Positions 1 to 6,173 of a stretch of 9,254 nucleotides of DNA are shown here, in pieces. A program made the position numbers and the translations under genes. The stretch lies in assembly GCA_029266815.1 (NCBI GenBank), contig JAQSWC010000042.1, positions 1 to 9,254 of the forward strand, given 5' to 3'. The notes beneath the pieces are model-generated. The model ran no database searches and was not told where the DNA came from. It saw only the letters and a list, made by a program, of their open reading frames with translations. The DNA is from Paucimonas sp. (lineage in GTDB: Bacteria; Pseudomonadota; Gammaproteobacteria; Burkholderiales; Burkholderiaceae_D). Every line of letters starts with the position of its first letter. The first letter of the stretch is position 1.

Positions 1-228
1 CGCGACTTGCGCAGTCATGATGTCGACATGCTGACCATCGGCCAATACCTGATGCCTTCAGGTGACCATCTGCCGGTGCGCCGCTATGTGCATCCCGACA
101 TCTTCAAGATGTTCGAGGATGAAGCCTACAAGATGGGTTTCGTGCATGCGGCAGTGGGCGCCATGGTGCGCAGCTCGTACCATGCGGATCAGCAAGCCCA
201 CAACGCGGGTGTCGCTGTCGCTGACTAA
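1..228 (+). CDS. lipA: Lipoyl synthase, C-terminal fragment (5' end outside window)
   Basis: This is the last 75 codons of lipoyl synthase, the radical-SAM enzyme that inserts two sulfur atoms into protein-bound octanoyl groups to make lipoyl cofactors for 2-oxoacid dehydrogenases and the glycine cleavage system. The reading frame enters at base 1 as R-D-L-R-S-H-D and carries family hallmarks: MLTIGQYL, HLPVRRYVHPD, and near the end VRSSYHADQQ. The serine of the R-S-S-Y motif is, in the family, a ligand of the auxiliary iron-sulfur cluster. The CX3CX2C radical-SAM motif lies upstream of the window and cannot be seen. The stop TAA (226-228) overlaps the stop of the converging aquaporin gene by 4 bp, so no terminator separates the two genes. 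lipB would be expected upstream by the usual arrangement, but that is not visible. Confidence 0.96.
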   Translation, partial: RDLRSHDVDMLTIGQYLMPSGDHLPVRRYVHPDIFKMFEDEAYKMGFVHAAVGAMVRSSYHADQQAHNAGVAVAD

Positions 229-965
229 GCGCGTCTTTCGTCATCCCCGACTGCAGCTTTGCCGACGAAATCGCCGGGCGCCACCGTGCCGCCTACCGTA
301 GCACTCTTCGGCACGGCCGGATACAGCCAGCACATTACGAATGTGGCAGCCGCTGCCCCAAGCAGTTGCGCAACGATGAAGCCAGGCGCGTCAGCGGGGC
401 GGATGCCGGCGAAGGTATCCGTCGCTGCCCGCGCCAGGGTCACGGCCGGATTGGCGAACGAGGTCGAGGCGGTGAACCAGTAGGCAGACGTGATGTAAGC
501 CGCCACCGCGAACGGCGTAATGGCCGGCCGGCTGCGGGCGCAACCGATGATGACCGCCATCAGTCCGAAGGTGGCGACGAATTCGCTCCACCACTGCGGC
601 GCTCCGGTGCGCGCATGCTGCGAAGCCGAGAACAAGGGTTCGCCGAACATCAAGTGCGCGGCGGCGACTCCGGCAAAGGCGCCTGCGATCTGCACCGCGA
701 TGTACGGCAGGACATCCGAGTGGGGTATGTTCTTCTGCCAGGCTTCCGACAGGGTCACCGCCGGATTGAAATGTGCTCCTGAGACTGTGCCGAACATCAA
801 GATCAGCGCCACCAGGCCCGCACCGGTAGCAATCGCATTAGCCAGCAGTGCGATGGCGATGTTGCCGCCGGCCAGTCGCTCGGCCATGATGCCAGAGCCG
901 ACCACCACTGCCAAAAGCATGGCCGTGCCGAGCCCCTCGGCCACATAACGGCGCGCAGGCGTCAT
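225..965 (-). CDS. aqpS: AqpS-like MIP channel (aquaglyceroporin) of the ars operon
   Basis: This 246-residue inner-membrane channel belongs to the major intrinsic protein family. It has the two signature NPA boxes, HFNPAVT (NPA at residues 67-69) and FANPAVT (172-174), within a pattern of about six hydrophobic segments. The ATG at 965-963 overlaps the arsC stop as ATGA, with a purine-rich GGGGAA upstream, which indicates translational coupling. A longer open frame runs back to 1196, but that part lies inside arsC and has no channel character. Ordinary aquaporins and GlpF have Arg directly after the second NPA; here it is Val175. From the family, AqpS-type channels in ars operons conduct arsenite out of the cell down its gradient after ArsC reduces arsenate. 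That role is inferred here from the operon position and the absence of ArsB or Acr3. The symbol is by analogy. Confidence 0.88.
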   Translation of the reverse strand: MTPARRYVAEGLGTAMLLAVVVGSGIMAERLAGGNIAIALLANAIATGAGLVALILMFGTVSGAHFNPAVTLSEAWQKNIPHSDVLPYIAVQIAGAFAGVAAAHLMFGEPLFSASQHARTGAPQWWSEFVATFGLMAVIIGCARSRPAITPFAVAAYITSAYWFTASTSFANPAVTLARAATDTFAGIRPADAPGFIVAQLLGAAAATFVMCWLYPAVPKSATVGGTVAPGDFVGKAAVGDDERRA

Positions 966-1462
966 ACCGGAATTTCCCCGATTTTCTTGGCGGCCTGCCG
1001 TATCTCGTCTTCGCTCATCGTTTCGGTCGGCAGCGCGACGAAGGCTTCCATGCGTTTCCTGATCTGGTTGAACACCTTGTGGAAGGACGCGCGCGATTCT
1101 TCCTCGGTTTCGCCGTGCGGATCTTCGTAGCCCCAGTGCGCGGTTGCCGGTCGTCCCGGCCAATACGGGCAGGTTTCGCCAGCGGCGTTGTCGCATACCG
1201 TCACGATGAAGTCCATGTGCGGCGCATCCGGCTGCGCGAACTCATCCCAGCTCTTGCTGCGGAACTCCTCGACCGGGTAGGAAGGATCGAACGCCTTAAT
1301 CTGTTCAATGGCGAACGGATTGACGCGGCCGCTTGGCTTGCTGCCTGCGGAGAATCCCTTGAAGCGGCCTTTGCCGAGAATGGTGACCAGCGCTTCGGAC
1401 ATCACGCTGCGCGCGGAATTGCCGGTGCAGAGAAAAAGGACGTTATAGGTTTTATCGGACAT
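962..1462 (-). CDS. arsC: Arsenate reductase, low-molecular-weight phosphatase type
   Basis: This 166-residue cytoplasmic enzyme reduces arsenate to arsenite. The N-terminal LFLCTGNSARS holds the CX5R phosphate-binding loop, with nucleophile Cys12 and Arg18. Further cysteines at 90 (TVCDNAAGE) and 98 (TCPYWPG) are placed to relay the disulfide, and E-D-P at 113-115 is the likely general-acid Asp loop. This is the LMW-PTPase fold class, not the glutaredoxin-linked R773 plasmid class. The Cys90-Cys98 spacing suggests a thioredoxin-type cascade, but the reductant partner is inferred. The ATG at 1462-1460 has AGGAA about 11 nt upstream. The gene lies 51 bp downstream of arsR and its stop overlaps the aquaporin start by 4 bp, so the three genes form one operon. 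About 25 residues beyond the core resemble an acidic and basic helix (TMSEDEIRQAAKKIGEI). Confidence 0.95.
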   Translation of the reverse strand: MSDKTYNVLFLCTGNSARSVMSEALVTILGKGRFKGFSAGSKPSGRVNPFAIEQIKAFDPSYPVEEFRSKSWDEFAQPDAPHMDFIVTVCDNAAGETCPYWPGRPATAHWGYEDPHGETEEESRASFHKVFNQIRKRMEAFVALPTETMSEDEIRQAAKKIGEIPV

Positions 1463-1513
1463 GAAAGTATTTTTCCTGAAAGAGATCGAAACTCATTACA
1501 TGCACAGCGGGCA

Positions 1514-1861
1514 TCATGCGCAGCTTCCTTCCTTGCAGCCTGGCTTGGCAACCGGTGTACACGGATTGCCGCCGCAACAGTTTGCAGTGAGGAACTCGAT
1601 GAGGCCATTCATCGTTTTGAAGTTGGCGGCATAGATAACGTACCGGCCGTCCTGACGCGACGTCAGCAAATTGGCATGCACCATTTCCTTGAGATGAAAA
1701 GACAACGACGACGGCGAAATGCCGATACCGGCGCCGATGTCCGATGCCGCCATGCCTTCCGGACCGGCCTGGACCAGCAGGCGGAACACGGCCAGGCGCG
1801 ACTCCTGAGCAAGGGCTGACAGGGCGGAGATGACGTGCTTGGTTTTCAGCATGAGCGCCAA
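1514..1861 (-). CDS. arsR: ArsR/SmtB-family As(III)-responsive repressor
   Basis: This is a small winged-helix repressor of the ars operon. The fold is seen as ALAQESRLAVFRLLV, the recognition-helix segment ISPSSLSFHLKEM and the wing RQDGRYVIY. It lacks the E. coli-type ELCVCDLC metal site in the DNA-binding region. Instead, a C-terminal cluster has Cys95, Cys96, Cys101, Cys109 and Cys114 (numbered from the TTG). The adjacent CC pair recalls the C-terminal As(III) site of Acidithiobacillus ferrooxidans ArsR. The open frame starts with TTG at 1861-1859; an in-frame ATG lies three codons on at 1852-1850. Neither has a clear Shine-Dalgarno sequence, and the ATG (112 residues) is equally plausible. 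It is first in the operon, with the inverted repeat at 1887-1906 just upstream, which fits autoregulation. Confidence 0.93.
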   Translation of the reverse strand: MALMLKTKHVISALSALAQESRLAVFRLLVQAGPEGMAASDIGAGIGISPSSLSFHLKEMVHANLLTSRQDGRYVIYAANFKTMNGLIEFLTANCCGGNPCTPVAKPGCKEGSCA

Positions 1862-1992
1862 ATATAGAGCATGATTTTATTTCAACATTTCAATAATAAT
1901 TGAAATATATTTCTCGCGCAAACAATAAGCAGACACTGCCGTTCTCCGCCAGCTTTGCCTGGAGTAGCGTTGCCGAGGGGAGCTTCAGCAAG
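1862..1992 (-). promoter_or_regulatory. ars operon promoter region between btuD and arsR
   Basis: This 131-bp gap separates the end of btuD from arsR. The half next to arsR (about 1861-1915) is strikingly AT-rich compared with the surrounding GC-rich DNA, as expected of a promoter. On the minus strand TAAAAT (1879-1874) is a possible -10 box. I could not find a well-spaced -35 box, and TTGAAA occurs twice (1893-1888 and 1885-1880). The btuD-proximal half has no convincing terminator; only a 4-bp stem (GCAG/CTGC) followed by T-rich sequence is present. Read-through from the B12 operon into arsR is therefore possible. Confidence 0.6.
1887..1906. promoter_or_regulatory. Perfect inverted repeat, candidate ArsR operator
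   Basis: ATTTCAAT, then AATA, then ATTGAAAT forms a perfect 8-4-8 palindrome centred about 45 bp upstream of the arsR ATG. ArsR/SmtB dimers bind AT-rich inverted repeats of this kind, and the site sits where a bound repressor would block the AT-rich promoter. A further TTCAA half-site lies at 1881-1885. Operator function is inferred from position and symmetry. Confidence 0.72.
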
Positions 1993-2760
1993 TCAGCTTT
2001 TGATGCAAGCCGGGAAGAACAGCTTGCGTCCGTCGTGAGTGACGGCTTCCACCGGATAACCGAGGCAGTGGCTAAGCAATTTTGGTTGCAGCATCTCGGC
2101 CGCTGCGCCCGCGTGCCAGTGGCCGTCGCCGTTCAGCAGCAAGGCGTGGGTGGCGAATCCGTGCGCAAAATTCAGGTCGTGCGTGGCCATCACAATAGAC
2201 TTGCCGGTGCCCCGCAAATCGGACAGCAGCTTCATCATTGCCGCCTGATGCGCGAGGTCGAGCGCGAGCGTGGGCTCGTCCAGCAGAAGATATGGCGCAT
2301 CCTGCGCGAACACGGCCGCCAGCGCCACGCGACGCCTCTCGCCGCCGGACAGGGTGCGCACATCGCGCTCTGCCAGATGCATTGCATCGCACGCGTTCAA
2401 TGCCTTGTGCGATGCCTCGACATCCGCGTCGCCATCCCAATAAGCGGACTCGCTGAACGGATGGCGCGCGGCAAGCACGGTGTCGATGACGCGGTAACCG
2501 AAGGCGTCATGCTGCACCTGCGGCAGATAGGCGCGGATGCCTGCCAGGTCCAGCGGCTGCCAATCCCGGATGTTTTTGCCCTGCCATTGCACCTCGCCTG
2601 AATCCGCCTGCCGCAAGCCGGCGGCCGTGCGCAGCAAGGTGCTCTTGCCGGCTCCGTTGCGGCCGATGAGGCACCAGCACTCACCCGATCTGACATGCCA
2701 ATCGAGCGCACGCACCAGGGTACCGCTTCCTGCCTCCAGCGTGAGATTCACTGCCTGCAT
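1993..2760 (-). CDS. btuD: Cobalamin ABC transporter ATP-binding protein
   Basis: This 255-residue cytoplasmic ATPase belongs to the FecE/BtuD family and should power B12 import through BtuC. The canonical elements are in order: Walker A GRNGAGKST (33-41), Q-loop LPQV (Gln81), signature LSGGE (137-141), Walker B YLLLDEP (157-163) and H-loop ATHD (His194). The C-terminus GYPVEAVTHDGRKLFF is typical of siderophore/B12 importers. The ATG at 2760-2758 overlaps the btuC stop as TGATG and has AGGAGG 5 nt upstream. An in-frame TTG one codon earlier sits too close to that site. The gene is last in the btuB-btuC-btuD series under the riboswitch. Alone it could be taken for an iron-siderophore ATPase; the riboswitch decides for cobalamin. 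Confidence 0.92.
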   Translation of the reverse strand: MQAVNLTLEAGSGTLVRALDWHVRSGECWCLIGRNGAGKSTLLRTAAGLRQADSGEVQWQGKNIRDWQPLDLAGIRAYLPQVQHDAFGYRVIDTVLAARHPFSESAYWDGDADVEASHKALNACDAMHLAERDVRTLSGGERRRVALAAVFAQDAPYLLLDEPTLALDLAHQAAMMKLLSDLRGTGKSIVMATHDLNFAHGFATHALLLNGDGHWHAGAAAEMLQPKLLSHCLGYPVEAVTHDGRKLFFPACIKS

Positions 2761-3800
2761 CAACGCCTCCTTTCGCGATGAAGCTGGAACAGGAATACCG
2801 GCACGCCGATCAGTGCCGTGACGGCGCCGACCGGCAACTGGTGCGGCGCCAGCACGACGCGCGACAACGTATCCGCAAGCACCAGAAATGTGCCGCCGGA
2901 CAGTGCCGCAACGGGAATCAGCAAACGGTGATCGGGACCGAATAGGAAACGGCAGGCGTGCGGCACGATGAGGCCGACGAAACCGATACTGCCTGTGGTG
3001 GCAACCGCCGCCGCAGTCAGCAAGGCAGAGAAAAGAAACAGCATGAGGCGTATACGACCGACTGCAACGCCGAGCACGGCGGCGCCTTCCGCATGCATCG
3101 CCAGCAGATTGATGGCACGCGCGCTGCGCATCGACAGCACGAGTACGGCAGCCAGCAACAGCCAGGGCAAGACACGGGCTTCTGCACCGGCAAGATCGCC
3201 GACCAGCCAGAACACCATGCCGCGCAGCCTCTCATCCGGCGCAATCGAGAGCATCAGCGTGATCAGCGCGCCGCAGCCCGAAGCGATGACCACGCCGGTC
3301 AGCAGCAGGTTGACAGAACTCGCCTCGCCGCCGGCTCCTCTCACGTCGCGGTAAGCAAGTGTGAGGAGCAGCAGCGCCACCGCAAGCGCACCGCCGAGCG
3401 CGGCCAAATCCGTCGCCCAGCCCAGCCCGGCAAGCAACATGGCTGCGAGCGCGCCCACCGCCGCGCCGCCGGACACGCCCAGCACATAAGGATCGGCCAG
3501 CGGATTGCGCAACATGGCCTGCATCAGCACGCCGGACAATGCCAACATGGCGCCGACGCTGAATGCGCACAAGGTGCGGTTCATGCGAAGCTGAAGCAGT
3601 TCAGACGTGACCGAACCCGCCTCGTCCGTCGTGCCGCCTACAACGGCCAGCAATTCGGCAAGATTCAATCCGACCGAACCGGCAAGGCAGGACACAGCAA
3701 TGCTCGCCAGGGCGGCAACGCACAGTATCGCGATCGGCATGGCGCCGCGCCGGCGTGTTCCGGCGCTATGGCTTGTCGATCGGGTCAGTGCGTTGCTCAT
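2760..3800 (-). CDS. btuC: Cobalamin ABC transporter permease (FecCD/BtuC family)
   Basis: This 346-residue polytopic inner-membrane permease should have about ten transmembrane helices and form a homodimeric channel that takes B12 from the periplasm. Family motifs are clear: MLRNPLADPYVLGVSGGAA (96-114), GSIGFVGLIVPHACR (270-284, the coupling region contacting the ATPase) and QLPVGAVTALIGVPVF (321-336). The basic N-terminus before the first helix has SAGTRRRG. I chose the ATG at 3800-3798, 8 bp after the btuB stop. The open frame continues upstream to 3941, but that part lies inside btuB and does not look like a permease. No strong ribosome site is seen, so coupling to btuB translation is likely. 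It overlaps btuD by 1 bp. Specificity for B12 is inferred from btuB and the riboswitch. Confidence 0.92.
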   Translation of the reverse strand: MSNALTRSTSHSAGTRRRGAMPIAILCVAALASIAVSCLAGSVGLNLAELLAVVGGTTDEAGSVTSELLQLRMNRTLCAFSVGAMLALSGVLMQAMLRNPLADPYVLGVSGGAAVGALAAMLLAGLGWATDLAALGGALAVALLLLTLAYRDVRGAGGEASSVNLLLTGVVIASGCGALITLMLSIAPDERLRGMVFWLVGDLAGAEARVLPWLLLAAVLVLSMRSARAINLLAMHAEGAAVLGVAVGRIRLMLFLFSALLTAAAVATTGSIGFVGLIVPHACRFLFGPDHRLLIPVAALSGGTFLVLADTLSRVVLAPHQLPVGAVTALIGVPVFLFQLHRERRR

Positions 3801-3808
3801 GGGGCGGC

Positions 3809-5761
3809 TCAGAAATTGAATCTCACCGACAGTTTGACCTGTCTTCCCGCATCCGGATAGATGCCGCTGCGGCAAGCGCCATAGGCATTGGTGAAGTGCT
3901 GCTTGTCGGTCAGGTTTGAACCGGTGAGCGCGAATTCCCAATCGCCGAAGCGCTGCGCATAGCGAGCGTCGAGCACGGTGAACGCCGGAATGCGTGCGCT
4001 GCAGCTATTGTCGAAGTCGCCGCCGTAGCGCTGCTTGTCTACCCAGCGCATGCCGATGTCGGCCGAGCGGCCATCCTGCGGTAGCCAGTTCAGCCGCAGC
4101 GTAGCAGTATTGCTCGGTACCAGTGTCACTTCGCGCCCGCGGTTCGCACCGTCCGTGAAGGAAGCGGACACATGTTGTGCATGGGCATTCAGGGCAAATG
4201 ATTGCGCGAGCTGCAGCTTTCCGTCGAACTCCACGCCCTGGCGGCGCGTGGGATCAAGATTCACGTTGGCGAAGAAGGTCGGATCGTAGTAGATCTCATT
4301 CTTTAAACGATGACGGAAAAACTTCAGCGTTGCCTGATTGCGCTCGCTGCCGAAGGTGGCGCCGATTTCGGCGTCGCGCGAGGTCTGCGGTTCGAGCGGT
4401 ATGTTGGGCGACAACGTAAAGGCATTGTCGTCAACGTTGCCGACACGGTAGCTGCGCCCCGCCTTGGCGAACAGGGTTGCCGACGGCAATATCGTATAGC
4501 TCCCCTGCAGTTCCCAGGCATTCAGCGAATGTGTCTGCATATAAGCGTCGGTCGAAAAGCCGGGGAATGCCATCGGTTCGCGGAAATTCTTGCTGAATTT
4601 TTCATGGCGCCCGCCGGCCGCGATTCGCGCCGCGCCGACTCTGACCTCATCGCGCAGATAGAATCCTCGCGATTTCTGGAAGGCGCTGGCCTGCGAATAG
4701 GTGCTGTCGGTATTGCGGCTCCAGCGTTGCAGATCGATGCCGCCGACCAATTCATTGCGGACCTCGCCGAATGAAGACAGATGGCGCAGGCGCGGCGAGA
4801 ATTGCGTGACCCGGCTGTCCATCTGAAGCGAGGAACCAAAGCCGACGTAGGTGGCCTTCGCTGTCTTGAAGGCACGCGAGAGTTCGAATGCAGCTTCCAG
4901 CCCGCCCCAGCGCTGTTCACCGAATACTGTGTAGCGATCTGTATCGACCGACCCGGAATCGCTCGGCGTATCGGCCTGGTGCGGATCGGTTTCAAATTGC
5001 GCGAGCGTCAGAGCGCCGGGCAATCCCATGTCTTGCCTGCCGGCGTTGATGCGCAAACCCAGCCTCGCATCGGTCGTAGCCCATTGCACGCCGCCATTGA
5101 AATTTTTCTGCCTGGTTTCACTGTTGGCGCGGTAATTATCTGCGCGCTGCGCGCCGACCGCAGCATCAAAGGAAAGTTGATCCCAACCCTGCGTCACTGA
5201 TGCCCGCACATCGCGGTGCGCGAATGAGCCAACCTCCGCGAACACGCTGCCGCGGAACTGGTTGCTGCCGGGCCGGCGCGTGATGATGTTGATGGTGCCG
5301 CCGGTTGCGCCCTCGCCATACAGCACGCTGCTGCCGCCACGCACGATTTCGACGCGCGCCACCGAATCCACGGGAATGGAAGACAGTTGCGCCACCGCCT
5401 GTTCGTTTTCCGAGAGGCGCACCCCGTCCACCAGCACCACCAGGTTCTGGTCGCTGAAGCTGCCGAAGCCGCGCAGGTCGAGTGAAAAATCCGAACTGCC
5501 GGCCAGATTCTGTCGCCCATAGACGCCGCCGATCGTGCGGATCGCTTCATTGACGTTGCCCGCGCCAGAGGCGCGTATCTGCTCAGCGGTGATCACCGTG
5601 GCGCCGATAGGCGCGAAAGCGGGATCGCTGTCGAAGCGCGAAGCAGTGACCAGCACTTCTTCGGTCGCAACGGTGGTCACGGCATGCGCGGGAGAAACGA
5701 GAGGAAAGGTGGAAGCAATGGCTGCCGCCGCCGCACAGCGGCGCAAAACTAAGGAATTCAT
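3809..5761 (-). CDS. btuB: TonB-dependent outer-membrane cobalamin receptor
   Basis: This is a 650-residue outer-membrane receptor. An N-terminal signal peptide (LRRCAAAAAIASTFPLV, cleavage after AHA at about residue 27) is followed by the TonB box EEVLVTAS (34-41). The plug domain has VLVDGVRLSENEQ and VEIVRGGSSVLYGEGATGG. A long beta-barrel region ends in VKLSVRFNF, with the terminal Phe needed for barrel assembly. It is somewhat longer than E. coli BtuB (614 residues in the precursor). Its job is to take cobalamin from outside and pass it to the periplasm using TonB energy. The cobalamin riboswitch in its leader is the main evidence for the substrate. The ATG at 5761-5759 has only a weak ribosome site (upstream CCTTATCTC), as often found in riboswitch-controlled genes. 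The periplasmic binding protein BtuF is not encoded in this operon. Confidence 0.93.
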   Translation of the reverse strand: MNSLVLRRCAAAAAIASTFPLVSPAHAVTTVATEEVLVTASRFDSDPAFAPIGATVITAEQIRASGAGNVNEAIRTIGGVYGRQNLAGSSDFSLDLRGFGSFSDQNLVVLVDGVRLSENEQAVAQLSSIPVDSVARVEIVRGGSSVLYGEGATGGTINIITRRPGSNQFRGSVFAEVGSFAHRDVRASVTQGWDQLSFDAAVGAQRADNYRANSETRQKNFNGGVQWATTDARLGLRINAGRQDMGLPGALTLAQFETDPHQADTPSDSGSVDTDRYTVFGEQRWGGLEAAFELSRAFKTAKATYVGFGSSLQMDSRVTQFSPRLRHLSSFGEVRNELVGGIDLQRWSRNTDSTYSQASAFQKSRGFYLRDEVRVGAARIAAGGRHEKFSKNFREPMAFPGFSTDAYMQTHSLNAWELQGSYTILPSATLFAKAGRSYRVGNVDDNAFTLSPNIPLEPQTSRDAEIGATFGSERNQATLKFFRHRLKNEIYYDPTFFANVNLDPTRRQGVEFDGKLQLAQSFALNAHAQHVSASFTDGANRGREVTLVPSNTATLRLNWLPQDGRSADIGMRWVDKQRYGGDFDNSCSARIPAFTVLDARYAQRFGDWEFALTGSNLTDKQHFTNAYGACRSGIYPDAGRQVKLSVRFNF

Positions 5762-5855
5762 GAGATAAGGCTTTTAGGAAAGATTCATCCGGCCGACTTC
5801 CCCGTGGGCTGGACTCAACAGAAACGCATGCCGGACTGTCCGAAATGCATTTCCA
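5762..5855 (-). promoter_or_regulatory. Expression platform between cobalamin aptamer and btuB
   Basis: This is a 94-nt leader between the B12 box and the btuB ATG. In the RNA it contains CGGA-CAG-UCCG (from 5842-5832), a compact hairpin. The overlapping UCCGGC (5835-5830) can instead pair with GCCGGA (5793-5788) nearer the start codon. No U-tract follows a stem, so control of translation looks more likely than termination. A 12-nt palindrome GAAATGCATTTC also lies here (about 5842-5853). The switching mechanism is inferred by eye without folding. Confidence 0.5.
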
Positions 5856-6055
5856 CCTGCTGTGGCCGGTATCCGGGCTGGCAAGTTTCGCTGTCCAGCC
5901 TTCCCATGCAGCGCACAGTGGCATTAAAGAACAGCGCGTCGAAATCGACACTTGCTTACCGTTGCGGGGGCAGCACACTTTTGCCGCGGCACTGAAGAGC
6001 GGCCTGTGTTTCCCGTTTAACTGCGCGCATGACCATGCGCGCGGGCACCAAAGCG
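5856..6055 (-). ncRNA. Cobalamin (B12) riboswitch aptamer
   Basis: Read on the minus strand, the conserved cobalamin elements occur in the right order: GGTGCC (6049-6044), AGTTAAACGGGAA (6022-6010), GCTGCCCCCGCAACGGTAA (ending 5956, CCCCCGCAAC at 5970-5961), GCCACTG (5922-5916), TGGGAAGGC (5906-5898) and the B12 box AGCCCGGATACCGGCC (5879-5864). A partial closing stem is possible between GCTTTGG before the first element and CCACAGC after the last. The aptamer senses adenosylcobalamin or a related form and represses the downstream B12 uptake genes when it is bound. The predicted transcription start at about 6054 places the aptamer at the extreme 5' end of the btuBCD mRNA. Confidence 0.96.
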
Positions 6056-6060
6056 GCGCC

Positions 6061-6089
6061 AGTGTATGCAAACCCGGGCCATGCGTCAA
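6061..6089 (-). promoter_or_regulatory. Sigma70-type promoter of btuBCD
   Basis: On the minus strand TTGACG (6089-6084) and TACACT (6066-6061) are separated by 17 bp, a near-consensus sigma70 promoter. The start at about 6054 falls immediately before the riboswitch, which is exactly where it is needed. Its -35 box is 9 bp from the -35 box of the divergent promoter. Confidence 0.85.
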
Positions 6090-6098
6090 TTCCGGCGA

Positions 6099-6127
6099 TG
6101 GACAAAGACACCCGCACTTCCTACACT
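6099..6127 (+). promoter_or_regulatory. Sigma70-type promoter of the divergent Cys-rich protein gene
   Basis: TGGACA (6099-6104) and TACACT (6122-6127) are 17 bp apart. Transcription would start near 6134, giving a leader of about 40 nt with AGGAGA before the ATG at 6174. The -10 hexamer is identical to that of the opposite btuB promoter. Confidence 0.72.
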
Positions 6128-6173
6128 CAGCGGAAGCGCTGGAAGGTGTGCGCCCACTGTTGCAGGAGAAAAG

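Noticed and set aside
966..1196. N-terminal extension of the aquaporin open frame by 77 codons
   Set aside because: It lies entirely within arsC, is Arg-rich and unlike any MIP protein. The ATG at 965 with the ATGA overlap is the natural start.
1912..1985. Possible terminator after btuD
   Set aside because: Only 4-bp stems (CCAG/CTGG and GCAG/CTGC) are seen, with an interrupted T-rich tail. This is too weak to call.
225..1992. The ars operon as part of a mobile element
   Set aside because: No transposase, integrase, terminal repeats or target duplications are visible at its borders, and base composition of the genes matches the neighbours.
3801..3941. N-terminal extension of the btuC open frame
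   Set aside because: It lies inside the C-terminal barrel coding region of btuB and lacks permease features. The ATG at 3800 directly follows the btuB stop.
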